This document shows positions 1 through 7,983 of a stretch of DNA of 64,000 nt, one piece after another. The position numbers were made by a program, and so were the translations under genes. A model generated the notes under the pieces. The model was given only the letters and a program-made list of their open reading frames with translations. It ran no database searches and was not told where the DNA came from. The stretch covers positions 6,448,001-6,512,000 of the forward strand of contig NZ_CP026029.1 of assembly GCF_023520895.1 (NCBI RefSeq), given 5' to 3'. Numbering within the stretch: the stretch's first letter is position 1; every line of letters starts with the position of its first letter. The DNA is from Paenibacillus sp. PK3_47 (lineage in GTDB: Bacteria; Bacillota; Bacilli; Paenibacillales; Paenibacillaceae).

Positions 1-57
1 TCGCTGACTGCCATGGCTGAAGAGCTTCAGGAATTGTCCTCCCGGTTTGTGATTTAA
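1..57 (+). CDS. C-terminal end of a probable methyl-accepting chemotaxis protein (partial)
   Basis: The window opens inside a reading frame that encodes SLTAMAEELQELSSRFVI and stops at TAA. An ending of the form AM-AEELQ-LSSRF-(I/V) is typical of the last helix of methyl-accepting chemotaxis proteins, membrane receptors that signal to CheA. Only 18 residues are visible, so the family call rests on this tail alone. A hairpin terminator follows about 65 bases later. Confidence 0.55.
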   Translation, partial: SLTAMAEELQELSSRFVI

Positions 58-121
58 TCCTTATACGAATATTCATAAAATCCCCCTTAAGACCATATAA
101 TAAATGCGGTCAGATTGTATA

Positions 122-155
122 GAAACCCAGCCTTTAATGCTCTGGGTTTCTTTGC
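122..155 (+). terminator. Rho-independent terminator after the chemotaxis gene
   Basis: The arms GAAACCCAG and CTGGGTTTC (122-130 and 142-150) form a perfect 9-bp stem with an 11-base loop, followed by TTT. Confidence 0.75.
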
Positions 156-159
156 TATG

Positions 160-470
160 TTTCCATGTCTGCGGACGCGGCATCCGTTAACTGTCTCACC
201 CTCTTTCGCATGCTAATGGACACTGCGTCCGTTATTTGCCTAATATCGCCCCGTTTCCACCGCTAACGGACCGTAGTTCCTTTATTCTGCTGAATGATGA
301 GTGAATGAAGCCCTTTCGGATGAAATAACGAATCTAGGGTCCGTTAGGATTTCAAAACACATCTCCAGCGCAAAATAACGGATCTGGAGTCCGTTAGGAT
401 TAGTTGTTCTGGTGCGCGTGAGTTAACGGGTTGGAGCCGCCAAACGTGCCCAGACTTCACCATTTGACGG
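160..470. repeat. Cluster of TAACGGA/TCCGTTA intergenic repeats
   Basis: This gene-free stretch carries at least five copies of the heptamer TCCGTTA or its complement TAACGGA, some as dyads. The clearest unit (about 373-398) reads AAATAACGGA, a 7-base spacer, then TCCGTTAG, so it can fold into a hairpin. A second unit lies at about 323-350, and an oppositely oriented one (TAACGGACC followed by TTCCTTTATT) lies at about 263-286. The same family recurs between the two insertion sequences at about 14455-14635. No open frame of note is present. Confidence 0.7.
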
Positions 471-494
471 ATGCGCACAAAAGGTTTACATTTA

Positions 495-518
495 AATAGT
501 TAAAAGTTTTAAACTATT
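495..518. promoter_or_regulatory. Probable MarR operator
   Basis: AATAGTT (495-501) and AACTATT (512-518) are perfect inverted repeats around an A/T core, lying 50-70 bases upstream of the MarR gene. A TTTACA hexamer at 485-490 could be a -35 box. Location and symmetry suggest autoregulation by the MarR protein; this is inferred, not shown. Confidence 0.45.
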
Positions 519-566
519 AAGTTTATTTAAGTAATTTTAATCCTTTTACATTCGGGGTGATGATCA

Positions 567-1046
567 CTGGATAAGCAGGAACTGCTTACAAGCTTAATAA
601 GCCGGCATATGTTCACGCTGGTAGCCAGCTTTACCAAGCTGCTGGATAACAATCTGACTGCGCCTCAATATTTCATTTTGCAGACACTGGCCAAGCAGGA
701 CATGCAGACCAGTTCCTACTTTGCAGGAGCGCTGGATGTCACCCTCTCGGCCATTACCAACCTGAGCAGCAAGCTGGTACAAAAAGGTTATATTGAACGG
801 GTCACATCCGAAACGGACAGACGCCAGGTCTATTTGAAAATTACGGATCAGGGACGTGCTGTCGAAGAGCGTATGCTTGAACAGTACCGGCAGCTGACAG
901 ATGGACTGTGGGAGGACTTCTCCGGTCCGGAGCTGGACGTGTTGATTCATTCATACCAGAAGATGATTCAGCACCTGGAGCTTAAAATGGACGGAACATC
1001 AACACACTTACAGGAGGATGAAACAAATGGGAAGACTAGATCATAA
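567..1046 (+). CDS. MarR-family transcriptional regulator
   Basis: A winged-helix DNA-binding protein of about 159 residues. The central region AALDVT-SAITNLSSKLVQKGYIERV followed by a D-R-R wing (TDRRQVYL) is the MarR helix-turn-helix and wing. The frame is open back to 564. A CTG codon at 567, six bases after GGGGTGA (554-560), gives the natural N-terminus DKQELLTSLISR and is preferred over ATG 609, which has no ribosome-binding site and would cut the first dimerisation helix. The 3' end overlaps the next gene by 20 bases, so the two are probably co-translated and the dehydrogenase is a likely target. The ligand is unknown. Confidence 0.8.
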   Translation: MDKQELLTSLISRHMFTLVASFTKLLDNNLTAPQYFILQTLAKQDMQTSSYFAGALDVTLSAITNLSSKLVQKGYIERVTSETDRRQVYLKITDQGRAVEERMLEQYRQLTDGLWEDFSGPELDVLIHSYQKMIQHLELKMDGTSTHLQEDETNGKTRS

Positions 1047-1779
1047 AGTAGCAGTGATTACCGGTGCAGCCGGAGGAATGGGCAAGGCAGACGCTCTCCT
1101 GTTCGCCAAAGAAGGCGCCAAGGTCGTCATTACAGATCTGCAGGAAGAGAAACTTCAGGAAGTGGTGCGTGAGATCCGGGAAAGCGGCGGCGAAGCTATC
1201 GGGTTCAAGCAAAATGTCACTTCAGAGGAAGATTGGGCCCGTGTAGTCGATGAGACTATAAAAAGTTTCGGTAAAATCGATATCCTGGTCAACAACGCAG
1301 GGGTTTCCGACCCGACTCCATTTATGGAACAGACGGTGGAACGCTGGGAGCGGACGATGAGCATCAATGTGACCAGCATTTTTCTGGGACAAAAGGCGGT
1401 TATCCCGCACATGATTGCCGGCGGCGGCGGTTCCATCGTGAATATCTCTTCCATTGCCGGTCTGACCGGCGGAAGCGGTGCAGGCCCGTACACTGCCAGC
1501 AAAGGGGCGGTACGTATGCTCACCAAAGCTACAGCCGTGGATAACGCAAAGCATAACATCCGTGCGAATTCCATTCATCCCGGCTACATTGAGACCCCGA
1601 TGACCGAAGACCTGCTGAAGGATGACAAAATGAAGCAGTGGTTCTTCTCGCAGACACCGCTGATGCGCCTGGGTACGGCGGAAGATATTGCAAAGGGAGT
1701 CCTCTTCCTTGCTTCGGACGAATCCTCTTACATTACCGGTGTAGAGCTGCCGATTGACGGCGGTTATTTTGCCAAATAA
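1027..1779 (+). CDS. SDR-family oxidoreductase
   Basis: A classical short-chain dehydrogenase/reductase of 250 residues, cytosolic, using NAD(P)H. The cofactor loop TGAAGGMG is near residue 13, the NNAG motif near 88, and the Ser-Tyr-Lys catalytic set is seen as ISS and YTASK near 140-158. PG-IETPM follows, as in the 3-oxoacyl reductase and hydroxysteroid or glucose dehydrogenase branch. ATG 1027 lies 9 bases after AGGAGG (1012-1017), a better spacing than ATG 1018, which abuts it. It is coupled to the MarR gene. The substrate cannot be told from sequence. Confidence 0.85.
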   Translation: MGRLDHKVAVITGAAGGMGKADALLFAKEGAKVVITDLQEEKLQEVVREIRESGGEAIGFKQNVTSEEDWARVVDETIKSFGKIDILVNNAGVSDPTPFMEQTVERWERTMSINVTSIFLGQKAVIPHMIAGGGGSIVNISSIAGLTGGSGAGPYTASKGAVRMLTKATAVDNAKHNIRANSIHPGYIETPMTEDLLKDDKMKQWFFSQTPLMRLGTAEDIAKGVLFLASDESSYITGVELPIDGGYFAK

Positions 1780-1785
1780 TACAGC

Positions 1786-1848
1786 TTAACGTAAACGGCC
1801 CTGCTGTACGGATGCTAATCCATACGGCAGGGCTGTTTACGTTAAAAC
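1786..1848 (+). terminator. Long hairpin terminator after the SDR gene
   Basis: A long near-perfect inverted repeat (TTAACGTAAAC and GGCCCTGC... pairing with ...GCAGGGC and GTTTACGTTAA) spans 1786-1845 and is followed by A-rich sequence. It can end transcription and may work for both strands. Confidence 0.7.
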
Positions 1849-1853
1849 AAATC

Positions 1854-1867
1854 AGAACATATGTTCT
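1854..1867. promoter_or_regulatory. LexA (SOS) box-like palindrome, copy 1
   Basis: AGAACATATGTTCT is a perfect 14-bp palindrome containing GAAC-ATAT-GTTC, the core of the Bacillus LexA/DinR operator. It lies just downstream of the 39-codon minus-strand frame. Confidence 0.5.
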
Positions 1868-1872
1868 CTTCG

Positions 1873-1992
1873 CTAAAAAACGGCATTTATTCCCGCTTCA
1901 CTCCCCTGCTTTCCGGCCAGTTGAACTTGGTTAGCAGGTGAATATAGCATAAGTTTATCTAAAAATGGATGAAAATTGTAATTGTTGATCAT
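1873..1992 (-). CDS. Possible small SOS-linked protein, 39 aa
   Basis: A short minus-strand frame starts at ATG 1992 and stops at TAG 1873, giving a 39-residue peptide that begins MINNYNFHPFLDKL. A weak GGTGA site lies about 10 bases upstream. A LexA-like palindrome lies 21 bases upstream (2013-2026) and a second one just beyond the stop (1854-1867). The peptide matches no family I recognise, and no good -10 element was found between box and start. The frame may be real or may simply fill the gap between two operators. Confidence 0.25.
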   Translation of the reverse strand: MINNYNFHPFLDKLMLYSPANQVQLAGKQGSEAGINAVF

Positions 1993-2012
1993 TCTTAACT
2001 TTTCACCACATG

Positions 2013-2026
2013 AGAACACATGTTCT
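2013..2026. promoter_or_regulatory. LexA (SOS) box-like palindrome, copy 2
   Basis: AGAACACATGTTCT contains GAAC-N4-GTTC and differs from the copy at 1854 by one base. Two such sites within 175 bases are unlikely by chance. Confidence 0.5.
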
Positions 2027-2039
2027 AATTCGGTTTTAG

Positions 2040-2384
2040 TTACACCGCGAGCTCTACAGAACCGTCTTTATAAATATCCACTCTTTGCGCGCAGAGCAGC
2101 ATGCCGGGGCCTGAAGCTGTCCCCTTCTCGAGCAAATCCTTCCCTCTGCGTTCCCAAAGCTCCACGTCATGGATAATATCGTACAGATAATAGCGCCCAG
2201 AGTTCGCAGCGCCCATCTCCTCCACAAATACGAACCGGTCCGGAAACAGCCTTGTGAACCATTCTGCCGCTTCGGTATGACTGGAGAACACCGGAAGGTC
2301 CTGTTGAAACCGGCCGGACAAGTACCGCTGCTTCAGTCTGCCGATCCTCACATAATAATCTTCGAGATTGTCTGCAGTAATCAC
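2040..2384 (-). CDS. Hypothetical protein, 114 aa
   Basis: A soluble, acidic/aromatic-rich protein of unknown function. GTG 2384 follows GGGGG by 7 bases and gives the N-terminus VITADNLEDYYVRIGRL. An upstream ATG at 2414 would add 10 residues but lacks a ribosome-binding site. There are no membrane segments, metal-binding clusters or nucleotide-binding motifs. It sits alone between the ABC transporter operon and the putative SOS-box region. I do not recognise the family. Confidence 0.6.
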   Translation of the reverse strand: MITADNLEDYYVRIGRLKQRYLSGRFQQDLPVFSSHTEAAEWFTRLFPDRFVFVEEMGAANSGRYYLYDIIHDVELWERRGKDLLEKGTASGPGMLLCAQRVDIYKDGSVELAV

Positions 2385-2456
2385 AAGCAAGCCCCCTTCA
2401 TGTGAAATTTGCATTAAGATACCACATTAAAAGGATGCCGGATATGACAATCTGCA

Positions 2457-3095
2457 TTACACATCTTTTTTCAGAAAAATACGCAATGACAGCAAATATG
2501 AACTATAGATAACCACTATATAAGCCAGACCGGCGATAAGCGGGATCAATACACCGTCCGTATTCCCTGTCAGAATCCAGTTTGAGAATACGGGTACTTT
2601 TTGAGTCAGACGGCTAAAGGCAGTCACATTTAACATAATCATCATAATAAAAATAAGATTGACGACCTGCGCCCCTTTCTGGCCCAGCCAATAGTGAAGC
2701 GGCAAATAGATGGCAGCCAGCACAGGAAAGCTTCCGATGGACAGTAGGATCTCCCTCCAGGCTAACGGCTCGCTAGTCAATCCGAATGCATAGCCTGCTG
2801 TATAGAGCAATAGCGTAAATACAAGACTAATTACACAGTATGGTATAAGCGCCAAATATTTGGCTAATACAAGCTGCTGCCGGCGGAGCGGAAGGCTGAC
2901 GAGGAACTTCTGATTGTTGTGCTGAACGTCCATCGTGCAGGAGTTGATCAGGAGCAGCATTGCCGGAAACAGGGTGAACATCGTATAGCTGTCAAAGTTC
3001 GTATAACCCATAAGAATAAAATACGGGATCAGCAGCAGCACGAACTTGCGGATCAGCGCGAAGTCTTTGCGGATTAAATAGAATGAGCTATACAT
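2457..3095 (-). CDS. ABC-2 type transporter permease
   Basis: An integral membrane protein of about 212 residues with six hydrophobic segments. The first is near residues 18-35 (FVLLLIPYFILMGY) and the last near 175-200 (LIPLIAGLAYIVVIYSSYLL). The pattern, including a DVQHNNQKFLVSLP stretch after the second segment, fits the ABC-2 membrane_5 group paired with YtrB-like ATPases. ATG 3095 follows AAGGAAG by 8 bases and is preferred over the start three codons upstream. It overlaps the stop of the ATPase gene by 8 bases. The substrate is unknown; in YtrA-type operons these exporters often answer cell-wall stress. Confidence 0.8.
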   Translation of the reverse strand: MYSSFYLIRKDFALIRKFVLLLIPYFILMGYTNFDSYTMFTLFPAMLLLINSCTMDVQHNNQKFLVSLPLRRQQLVLAKYLALIPYCVISLVFTLLLYTAGYAFGLTSEPLAWREILLSIGSFPVLAAIYLPLHYWLGQKGAQVVNLIFIMMIMLNVTAFSRLTQKVPVFSNWILTGNTDGVLIPLIAGLAYIVVIYSSYLLSLRIFLKKDV

Positions 3096-3957
3096 GTGCC
3101 GCACTTCCTTTTACCGTAAAATACATAATCTCTTCCAGTGTCGGAACCTCGCAGATGGCATTGTCCCTGAAAAAGCGTTCACCCTCAGCCCGGCTGCCGA
3201 GCAGTCCCTCAAACCCGTGCGCGCTCTCACGGATCCCGATAAATAACCGCCGCACATCACGGTCAAGCAGCTCCTTGGCGCCCTTTACAAGCAGATATTT
3301 CTCTGCCTGCGACTCCTTCATCTCATTAAAAATGATCCGCCCGTCATTGATGAACACGATATAGTCTGCAACCCGGTCGAGATCGGCAGTGTTATGTGTA
3401 GAGAACAGTATGGACTTCCGCTCGTCCTGAATGTGCTCTGTCAACAAATCCAGCATCTCTCTGCGGAATACAGGATCAAGGCCTGATGTCGGTTCGTCCA
3501 TGATCAGCAGGTCGGCGCCATGCGACAGGGCGACAGCCAGCGAAAATTTGATTTTCATCCCTTTGGACAGATCCTTGATCCGCTTGGTGGGCGGAAGCTT
3601 GAACAGCTCCTGGTATTTCTGATAGGTATGCTCGTCCCAGCGGCTGTAAAAAGGGGCAATAATCTTCTTCATCTGCTTAATGGTTAGGTGTTCATAGTAA
3701 ATATTCTCATCCGACACGTAACCGATCCTCTCCCGGTTGGCAGCAGCATGGTGCAGATGGTCCCGGCCAAAAAGCTGTATGCTCCCGCTGTCCGGGTAGA
3801 CCATGCCCATCATCATTTGGATAAGGGTGGTTTTGCCGGCACCGTTAGGACCGATCAGTCCGGTGATAAAACCTTCTTTAATCTGAAGTGAAATGTCCTG
3901 CAGGGCAAACCGGTCATAGCTTTTCTCCACATGCTCCATATGGATGACACTGTTCAT
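3088..3957 (-). CDS. ABC transporter ATP-binding protein, YtrB-like
   Basis: The cytosolic ATPase of the exporter, 289 residues. Walker A GPNGAGKTT is near residue 36, the degenerate signature DLSKGMK near 135, Walker B LLIMDEPTSGLDP near 155, and the switch histidine in FSTHN near 190. The C-terminal tail of about 80 residues is typical of this subfamily. It overlaps the GntR gene by 4 bases (ATGA) and the permease by 8, so the three genes form one tightly coupled operon under the palindromic operator at 4366-4400. Confidence 0.9.
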   Translation of the reverse strand: MNSVIHMEHVEKSYDRFALQDISLQIKEGFITGLIGPNGAGKTTLIQMMMGMVYPDSGSIQLFGRDHLHHAAANRERIGYVSDENIYYEHLTIKQMKKIIAPFYSRWDEHTYQKYQELFKLPPTKRIKDLSKGMKIKFSLAVALSHGADLLIMDEPTSGLDPVFRREMLDLLTEHIQDERKSILFSTHNTADLDRVADYIVFINDGRIIFNEMKESQAEKYLLVKGAKELLDRDVRRLFIGIRESAHGFEGLLGSRAEGERFFRDNAICEVPTLEEIMYFTVKGSAAHV

Positions 3958-4334
3958 TCTTTCTCCTCCTCATATAGCAGCTTCAGCATTTCTGTAAGCT
4001 CATCAAACGTTAGTCCCAGCTGGGTGCTCTCCTCAATGATCTCCTTCAGCTTGTTCTCGACAATCCGCAGCCGCTGTTCCCTGATGAATTCCTGATCCGC
4101 CCCGGATACAAACGAACCTTTCCCGACGATAGAGTTAATCAGCCCTTCCCGCTCCAGCTCCTCGTATGCCCGTTTAGTTGTAATTACACTGATCTGCAGC
4201 TCTTTGGCGAGCAGACGGATGGAAGGCAGCGGCGTTCCTGACTGCAGTTCCCCTTGGAGAATCATCTGGCGGACCTGTCCGACAATCTGTGCATAAATAG
4301 GCTCTCCAGATGTACTCGAAATCAATATGTTCAT
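3954..4334 (-). CDS. GntR-family regulator, YtrA subfamily
   Basis: A 126-residue repressor. The N-terminal winged helix (residues about 10-75) carries IYAQIVGQVRQMI, GTPLPSIRLLAKELQ and a recognition helix in ISVITTKRAYEELE. Only a short C-terminal helical tail follows, as is usual for the YtrA subfamily, whose effectors are generally unknown. It is the first gene of the operon with the ABC transporter and has a 35-bp palindrome just upstream, so autoregulation is likely. Confidence 0.9.
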   Translation of the reverse strand: MNILISSTSGEPIYAQIVGQVRQMILQGELQSGTPLPSIRLLAKELQISVITTKRAYEELEREGLINSIVGKGSFVSGADQEFIREQRLRIVENKLKEIIEESTQLGLTFDELTEMLKLLYEEEKE

Positions 4335-4365
4335 GTAGCGGCATCAGATCCTTCTGTGATTAATG

Positions 4366-4400
4366 TGTTTAGTGTATATATGTAATATATACACTAAACA
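4366..4400. promoter_or_regulatory. GntR operator: 16-bp perfect inverted repeat
   Basis: TGTTTAGTGTATATAT (4366-4381) is followed by GTA and then its exact reverse complement (4385-4400). The element lies 32 bases upstream of the GntR start and overlaps the expected promoter. YtrA-type regulators bind long palindromes of this kind, so this is the probable autoregulatory site. Confidence 0.8.
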
Positions 4401-4482
4401 TTAAGCTGTCAATGCCGTATGTAAAAAGGCTGAACCTGAAGTTTCCTGCAGCAGCTCAGCCTAACGTCCATGACTCCTGTCT

Positions 4483-5163
4483 TTATCCTATTAATCCTGC
4501 AGCTCTTAAAAAATGGTGCACAATCTCGCTCTGATAACGGACCCGCAGCTGAAAATCCAGACTCCAGCAGGTTTCCACGGTAACCGCTTTGGCACCCAGC
4601 ATCCGCTCTGCCGCCATTCTTGAAGTCCCGGTGCGTTCCCGGCGGCGGATGTTAAAGTGATATGAAGGATTAGAGATGGACTGGTTCATCCGTTTCACGA
4701 TTTGTCTGGCAGTGGATGACGCCCGGCTCCCTTTGCTGATAATTAACGTCTGCCCTACACGTCTGGGATTTCTGGCCGACAGGCCGTTGGCTTCATGCAG
4801 ATCCAGATACCAGGAAGGGCTGTGCTGCTTGGCCAGCCGGTATAACGCTGCCGAGAGCGGATGACTGGCCCGGACGCTGCCTGCATGCGGAAAAGTCCGG
4901 TTCAGATCCGGCTTTCCCCTGCTTTTCTTGCGGTACGCCTTCTTATTGACCAGCGGTACGATGACCAGCCGGCCTCTCAAAAGCATCATTTCCCCGCGGA
5001 TGAACAACTCCGCCAGATTCTTTGCCGCCCGGATGCTTGCCCGTTCATTCCCGTGAATACCGGATACAATCATGAATACCGGGCCTGACTGAAGTCCGCT
5101 GACCACATAGTACGGCACAGCATAGAGAGTTCCGCCAGCCAGCGTGCTTTTCTCGACATACAT
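4483..5163 (-). CDS. Succinylglutamate desuccinylase/aspartoacylase-like zinc amidohydrolase
   Basis: A protein of about 226 residues of the M14-like AstE/AspA group. The zinc site is visible as GIHGNE (His and Glu ligands), and DLHEANG supplies the third His. The arginine-rich DLNR segment between them is usual. ATG 5163 follows GGGGGTGG by 6 bases. A TTG further upstream at 5229 has no clear ribosome-binding site. It appears to be a single-gene unit between the GntR operon and the shared terminator at 5289-5314. The natural substrate is unknown. Confidence 0.75.
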   Translation of the reverse strand: MYVEKSTLAGGTLYAVPYYVVSGLQSGPVFMIVSGIHGNERASIRAAKNLAELFIRGEMMLLRGRLVIVPLVNKKAYRKKSRGKPDLNRTFPHAGSVRASHPLSAALYRLAKQHSPSWYLDLHEANGLSARNPRRVGQTLIISKGSRASSTARQIVKRMNQSISNPSYHFNIRRRERTGTSRMAAERMLGAKAVTVETCWSLDFQLRVRYQSEIVHHFLRAAGLIG

Positions 5164-5288
5164 CGGCTTCCACCCCCTGCTTAAGAATGAGGAACTGCCG
5201 TCATTGAATTGGATTAAGCATCCTGCCAAGTTCTTAATATATGTATGCGCTTTGTCCCTTCAACGTATGGATATTAGTCCGACACAGC

Positions 5289-5316
5289 AAAAAAGCCTGA
5301 TTGCTCAGGCTTTTGT
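5289..5316. terminator. Bidirectional terminator
   Basis: AAAAGCCTGA (5291-5300) pairs with TCAGGCTTTT (5305-5314), with A and T tracts on both sides. It lies upstream of the amidohydrolase gene and downstream of the GH4 gene, ending the latter. Confidence 0.65.
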
Positions 5317-5358
5317 CGAATGCAGAGATGAATAGTTACTGATTATACGGGAGGATCA

Positions 5359-6660
5359 TTAATTGTACTGCGGCAGCCAGTCGCCATGGGCAGCAATCAG
5401 CTCATCGCACATGCTGACGATGTCATCCATCGAGAGCTCGGCAACTGTATGCGGGTCCAGCATGGCTGCATGATAGATATGCTCTTTCTTGCGTGTCATC
5501 GCCGCTTCGATGGTCAGCAGCTGTGTGTTGATATTCGTGCGGTTAAGCGCCGCACATTGCGGAGGCAGGTCGCCGACATAGGTTGGCGTTACCCCGCTGC
5601 TGTCTACGAGACAAGGTACCTCGACACAGGCTTCTTTTGGCAGATTCGTAATCAGTCCACCAGTGTTCATTACATTTCCGCCAATCTTGAACGGCACATT
5701 GGTCTCGATCGCTTCCAGGATGTATGAGGCATATTCATGGGAACGTTCATGCTTCAGCTCCTGATTATTCACCAGCTCCTCACGCATCTGCTCCCACCGG
5801 CTGATCTGCTCCACACAGCGGCGCGGATACTCATCCAGAGGGATCTGGAAGCGGTCGATCAGCTCAGGATAATTTCTTTTGATAAAATACGGATGATATT
5901 CCGCATTATGCTCGGACGATTCTGTAATGTAATAGCCGAATTTCAGCATCATCTCATAGCGGACCATATCTCCGTGAGGCTCAAGCTGCTTCTCTGCGGC
6001 GCGGCGTTTGATCTCCGGGTACAGATCCTTGCCGTCCTTCGTCACCTCCAGCAGCCAGGCCATGTGGTTGATGCCGGCAATTTTGGCCTGCACCCCTTCC
6101 TGGCCGATGCCGAGGTGGCTGAACAGTCCGGGAATACACTGCTGCACGCTGTGGCATAATCCCACCGTTTTCACACCGCCGTAAGTGCTCATTACATTGG
6201 TAAGTACGGCCATAGGGTTCGTGTAATTCAGGAACAGCGCATCCGGGTAGACTTCGCAAATATCTGCAGCAAAATCAAGCATCACCGGAATCGTGCGCAA
6301 ATTGCGGAAGATGCCGCCGATCCCTACGGTGTCCGCAATCGTCTGGCGCAGCCCGTATTTCTTCGGAATTTCAAAATCGGTAATGGTGCAGGGATCATAC
6401 CCGCCGACCTGGATCGCATTGATTACATATTTGGCACCGCGCAGCGCCTCCTTACGGTCGGAATAAGCCTTAATGGTGCAGGTGCTGCCGCTGCTGCTTT
6501 TCAGATTATTGAGCATGTTCTCGGAGTCCTTCAGCCGCTGCAGATCAATATCATACAAGGCCAGCTCAAACCCTTGAAGGGCAGCAGTAGCCATGCAGTC
6601 GCCCAGGACGTTTTTGGCAAAAACAGTACTTCCGGCACCGATAAATGTAATTTTGGACAT
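5359..6660 (-). CDS. melA: GH4 family alpha-galactosidase/6-phospho-glycosidase-like enzyme
   Basis: A 433-residue glycoside hydrolase family 4 enzyme, which works through NAD+ and a divalent metal. The N-terminal Rossmann motif is ITFIGAGST. NYTNPMAVLTN near residue 145 and GLCHSVQ near 170 supply the metal-binding Asn, Cys and His residues, and GINHMAW follows. CHSVQ is the pattern of MelA-type alpha-galactosidases rather than the phospho-alpha-glucosidase subgroup. The start follows AGGAGG by 8 bases. It is divergent from an AraC regulator, which probably activates it. No sugar transporter lies beside it. The gene symbol is by similarity of motifs only. Confidence 0.8.
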   Translation of the reverse strand: MSKITFIGAGSTVFAKNVLGDCMATAALQGFELALYDIDLQRLKDSENMLNNLKSSSGSTCTIKAYSDRKEALRGAKYVINAIQVGGYDPCTITDFEIPKKYGLRQTIADTVGIGGIFRNLRTIPVMLDFAADICEVYPDALFLNYTNPMAVLTNVMSTYGGVKTVGLCHSVQQCIPGLFSHLGIGQEGVQAKIAGINHMAWLLEVTKDGKDLYPEIKRRAAEKQLEPHGDMVRYEMMLKFGYYITESSEHNAEYHPYFIKRNYPELIDRFQIPLDEYPRRCVEQISRWEQMREELVNNQELKHERSHEYASYILEAIETNVPFKIGGNVMNTGGLITNLPKEACVEVPCLVDSSGVTPTYVGDLPPQCAALNRTNINTQLLTIEAAMTRKKEHIYHAAMLDPHTVAELSMDDIVSMCDELIAAHGDWLPQYN

Positions 6661-6852
6661 GATGAATCAGCCTCCTGTTTGCTGCGGAATACGCTTCTGT
6701 CGGATGAAACCATAACCATAGGAAGGAAAAGTATAGTTCCGAAAATGTTAATATAGAAGCTTTTTCCGCTGTTTTCTTCTATAATCACTATAGATTAGAA
6801 CAGAAAGCGCAGCTATGGAGGAACACAAGTTAGATATGGAGGAATGTTGCAT

Positions 6853-7713
6853 ATGGATCCCGATCACTATGAATTTAACATAGGTATTAACCTCACACCG
6901 CTTGAACAGGATCTCGCCGTATTGTTCAGCGGTGAGGGAAGGCCGCATCCCCGGCATAAAATCGGACCGGCCGTACACGACTTCTATCTGATACATACTG
7001 TTATAGAAGGCGAAGGCCTGTTTCAGAACGGAACGTTCTCGCAGCAATGCCAGGCTGGAGATACGTTTGTTATTTTCCCCGGCTCACTTTTCAGTTATCA
7101 GGCTGATCACCATAATCCCTGGCACTATACCTGGGTAGCTTTGCAGGGAATTGGAGTTCAGGAGCTTCTTTCACATACCGGCATAACCCGGGAACTGCCT
7201 TTTATGCACTCGGATAACGTCCAGGAGCTTCACAGCCTGTACAACAAGATCCGGTTTGCATTCCGGCAGTCTCCGCAACCGCGGCTTGAGAGTCTGGAGG
7301 CTTCGGGCTGGGTGAGACTGCTGCTTCATCAGTTCGGTAAAGACAATTTGAACAGACTTCCGGCATATCCGGGTGAAATGCCCGAGATGATTGACCGGCA
7401 GATTGACCAGGCGATCCGCTGGATTTCCCTGCAGTTCCACCAGCAGATCAGCATTGATCACCTGGCGGCTTCGCTCGGCTATCACCGGGTCCACCTGTCC
7501 AAGGCGTTCAAACAGCGGACCGGCTTGTCGCCCAAACAGTTTCTGCTCAAAAAACGGATGGACAAAGCCAGAGAGCTGCTTGAGGGTACCCTGACCATCG
7601 ATCAGGTAGCCTCCTCTGTAGGCTTCAATGATGCCTTATATTTCTCCAAGCAGTTCCGCAAGTACGCCGGAATGCCGCCGAGCGAGTACCGGGCGGGGAA
7701 GCGGAACGGGTGA
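6853..7713 (+). CDS. AraC-family transcriptional regulator
   Basis: A 286-residue activator with an N-terminal cupin-like sugar-sensing domain (residues about 20-150) and a C-terminal double helix-turn-helix (about 185-285), seen as IDHLAASLGYHRVHLSKAFK and IDQVASSVGFNDALYFSKQF. ATG 6853 follows GGAGG with 10-base spacing; the earlier ATG at 6844 is only 1 base from it. It is divergently transcribed from the GH4 glycosidase, so it likely senses an alpha-galactoside and controls that gene. Confidence 0.88.
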   Translation: MDPDHYEFNIGINLTPLEQDLAVLFSGEGRPHPRHKIGPAVHDFYLIHTVIEGEGLFQNGTFSQQCQAGDTFVIFPGSLFSYQADHHNPWHYTWVALQGIGVQELLSHTGITRELPFMHSDNVQELHSLYNKIRFAFRQSPQPRLESLEASGWVRLLLHQFGKDNLNRLPAYPGEMPEMIDRQIDQAIRWISLQFHQQISIDHLAASLGYHRVHLSKAFKQRTGLSPKQFLLKKRMDKARELLEGTLTIDQVASSVGFNDALYFSKQFRKYAGMPPSEYRAGKRNG

Positions 7714-7736
7714 GACGGGTTTTCACTCTACTTGGC

Positions 7737-7778
7737 ACAACAAAGCGGAACATCCGGGGATGCTCCGCTTTGTTGTAA
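7737..7778 (+). terminator. Terminator after the AraC gene
   Basis: ACAACAAAGCGGA (7737-7749) and TCCGCTTTGTTGT (7764-7776) form a 13-bp perfect stem. The remaining bases up to 8032 hold only A/T-rich sequence and the promoter noted at 7954-7983. Confidence 0.75.
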
Positions 7779-7953
7779 AGTCTCAGCGATAGTTAAACAT
7801 ATAACCATTTTCAATCCCAAACTCTTATCTATAATTTGCCATAAAAACATCATTATAACAAGAAAATCGACCATTTTTAAGTATTTCATACTGGCTAATG
7901 GTCAAGTTATAAACGATTGGAGCCATAATCTCCATTTTGAGGCCATACTGGCT

Positions 7954-7983
7954 TTGCTCTGCATTGAATCAGCACCCTATAAT
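7954..7983 (+). promoter_or_regulatory. Sigma-A-type promoter for the C45 gene
   Basis: TTGCTC (7954-7959), an 18-base spacer, and a perfect TATAAT (7978-7983) lie 50 bases before the start codon. Confidence 0.5.
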
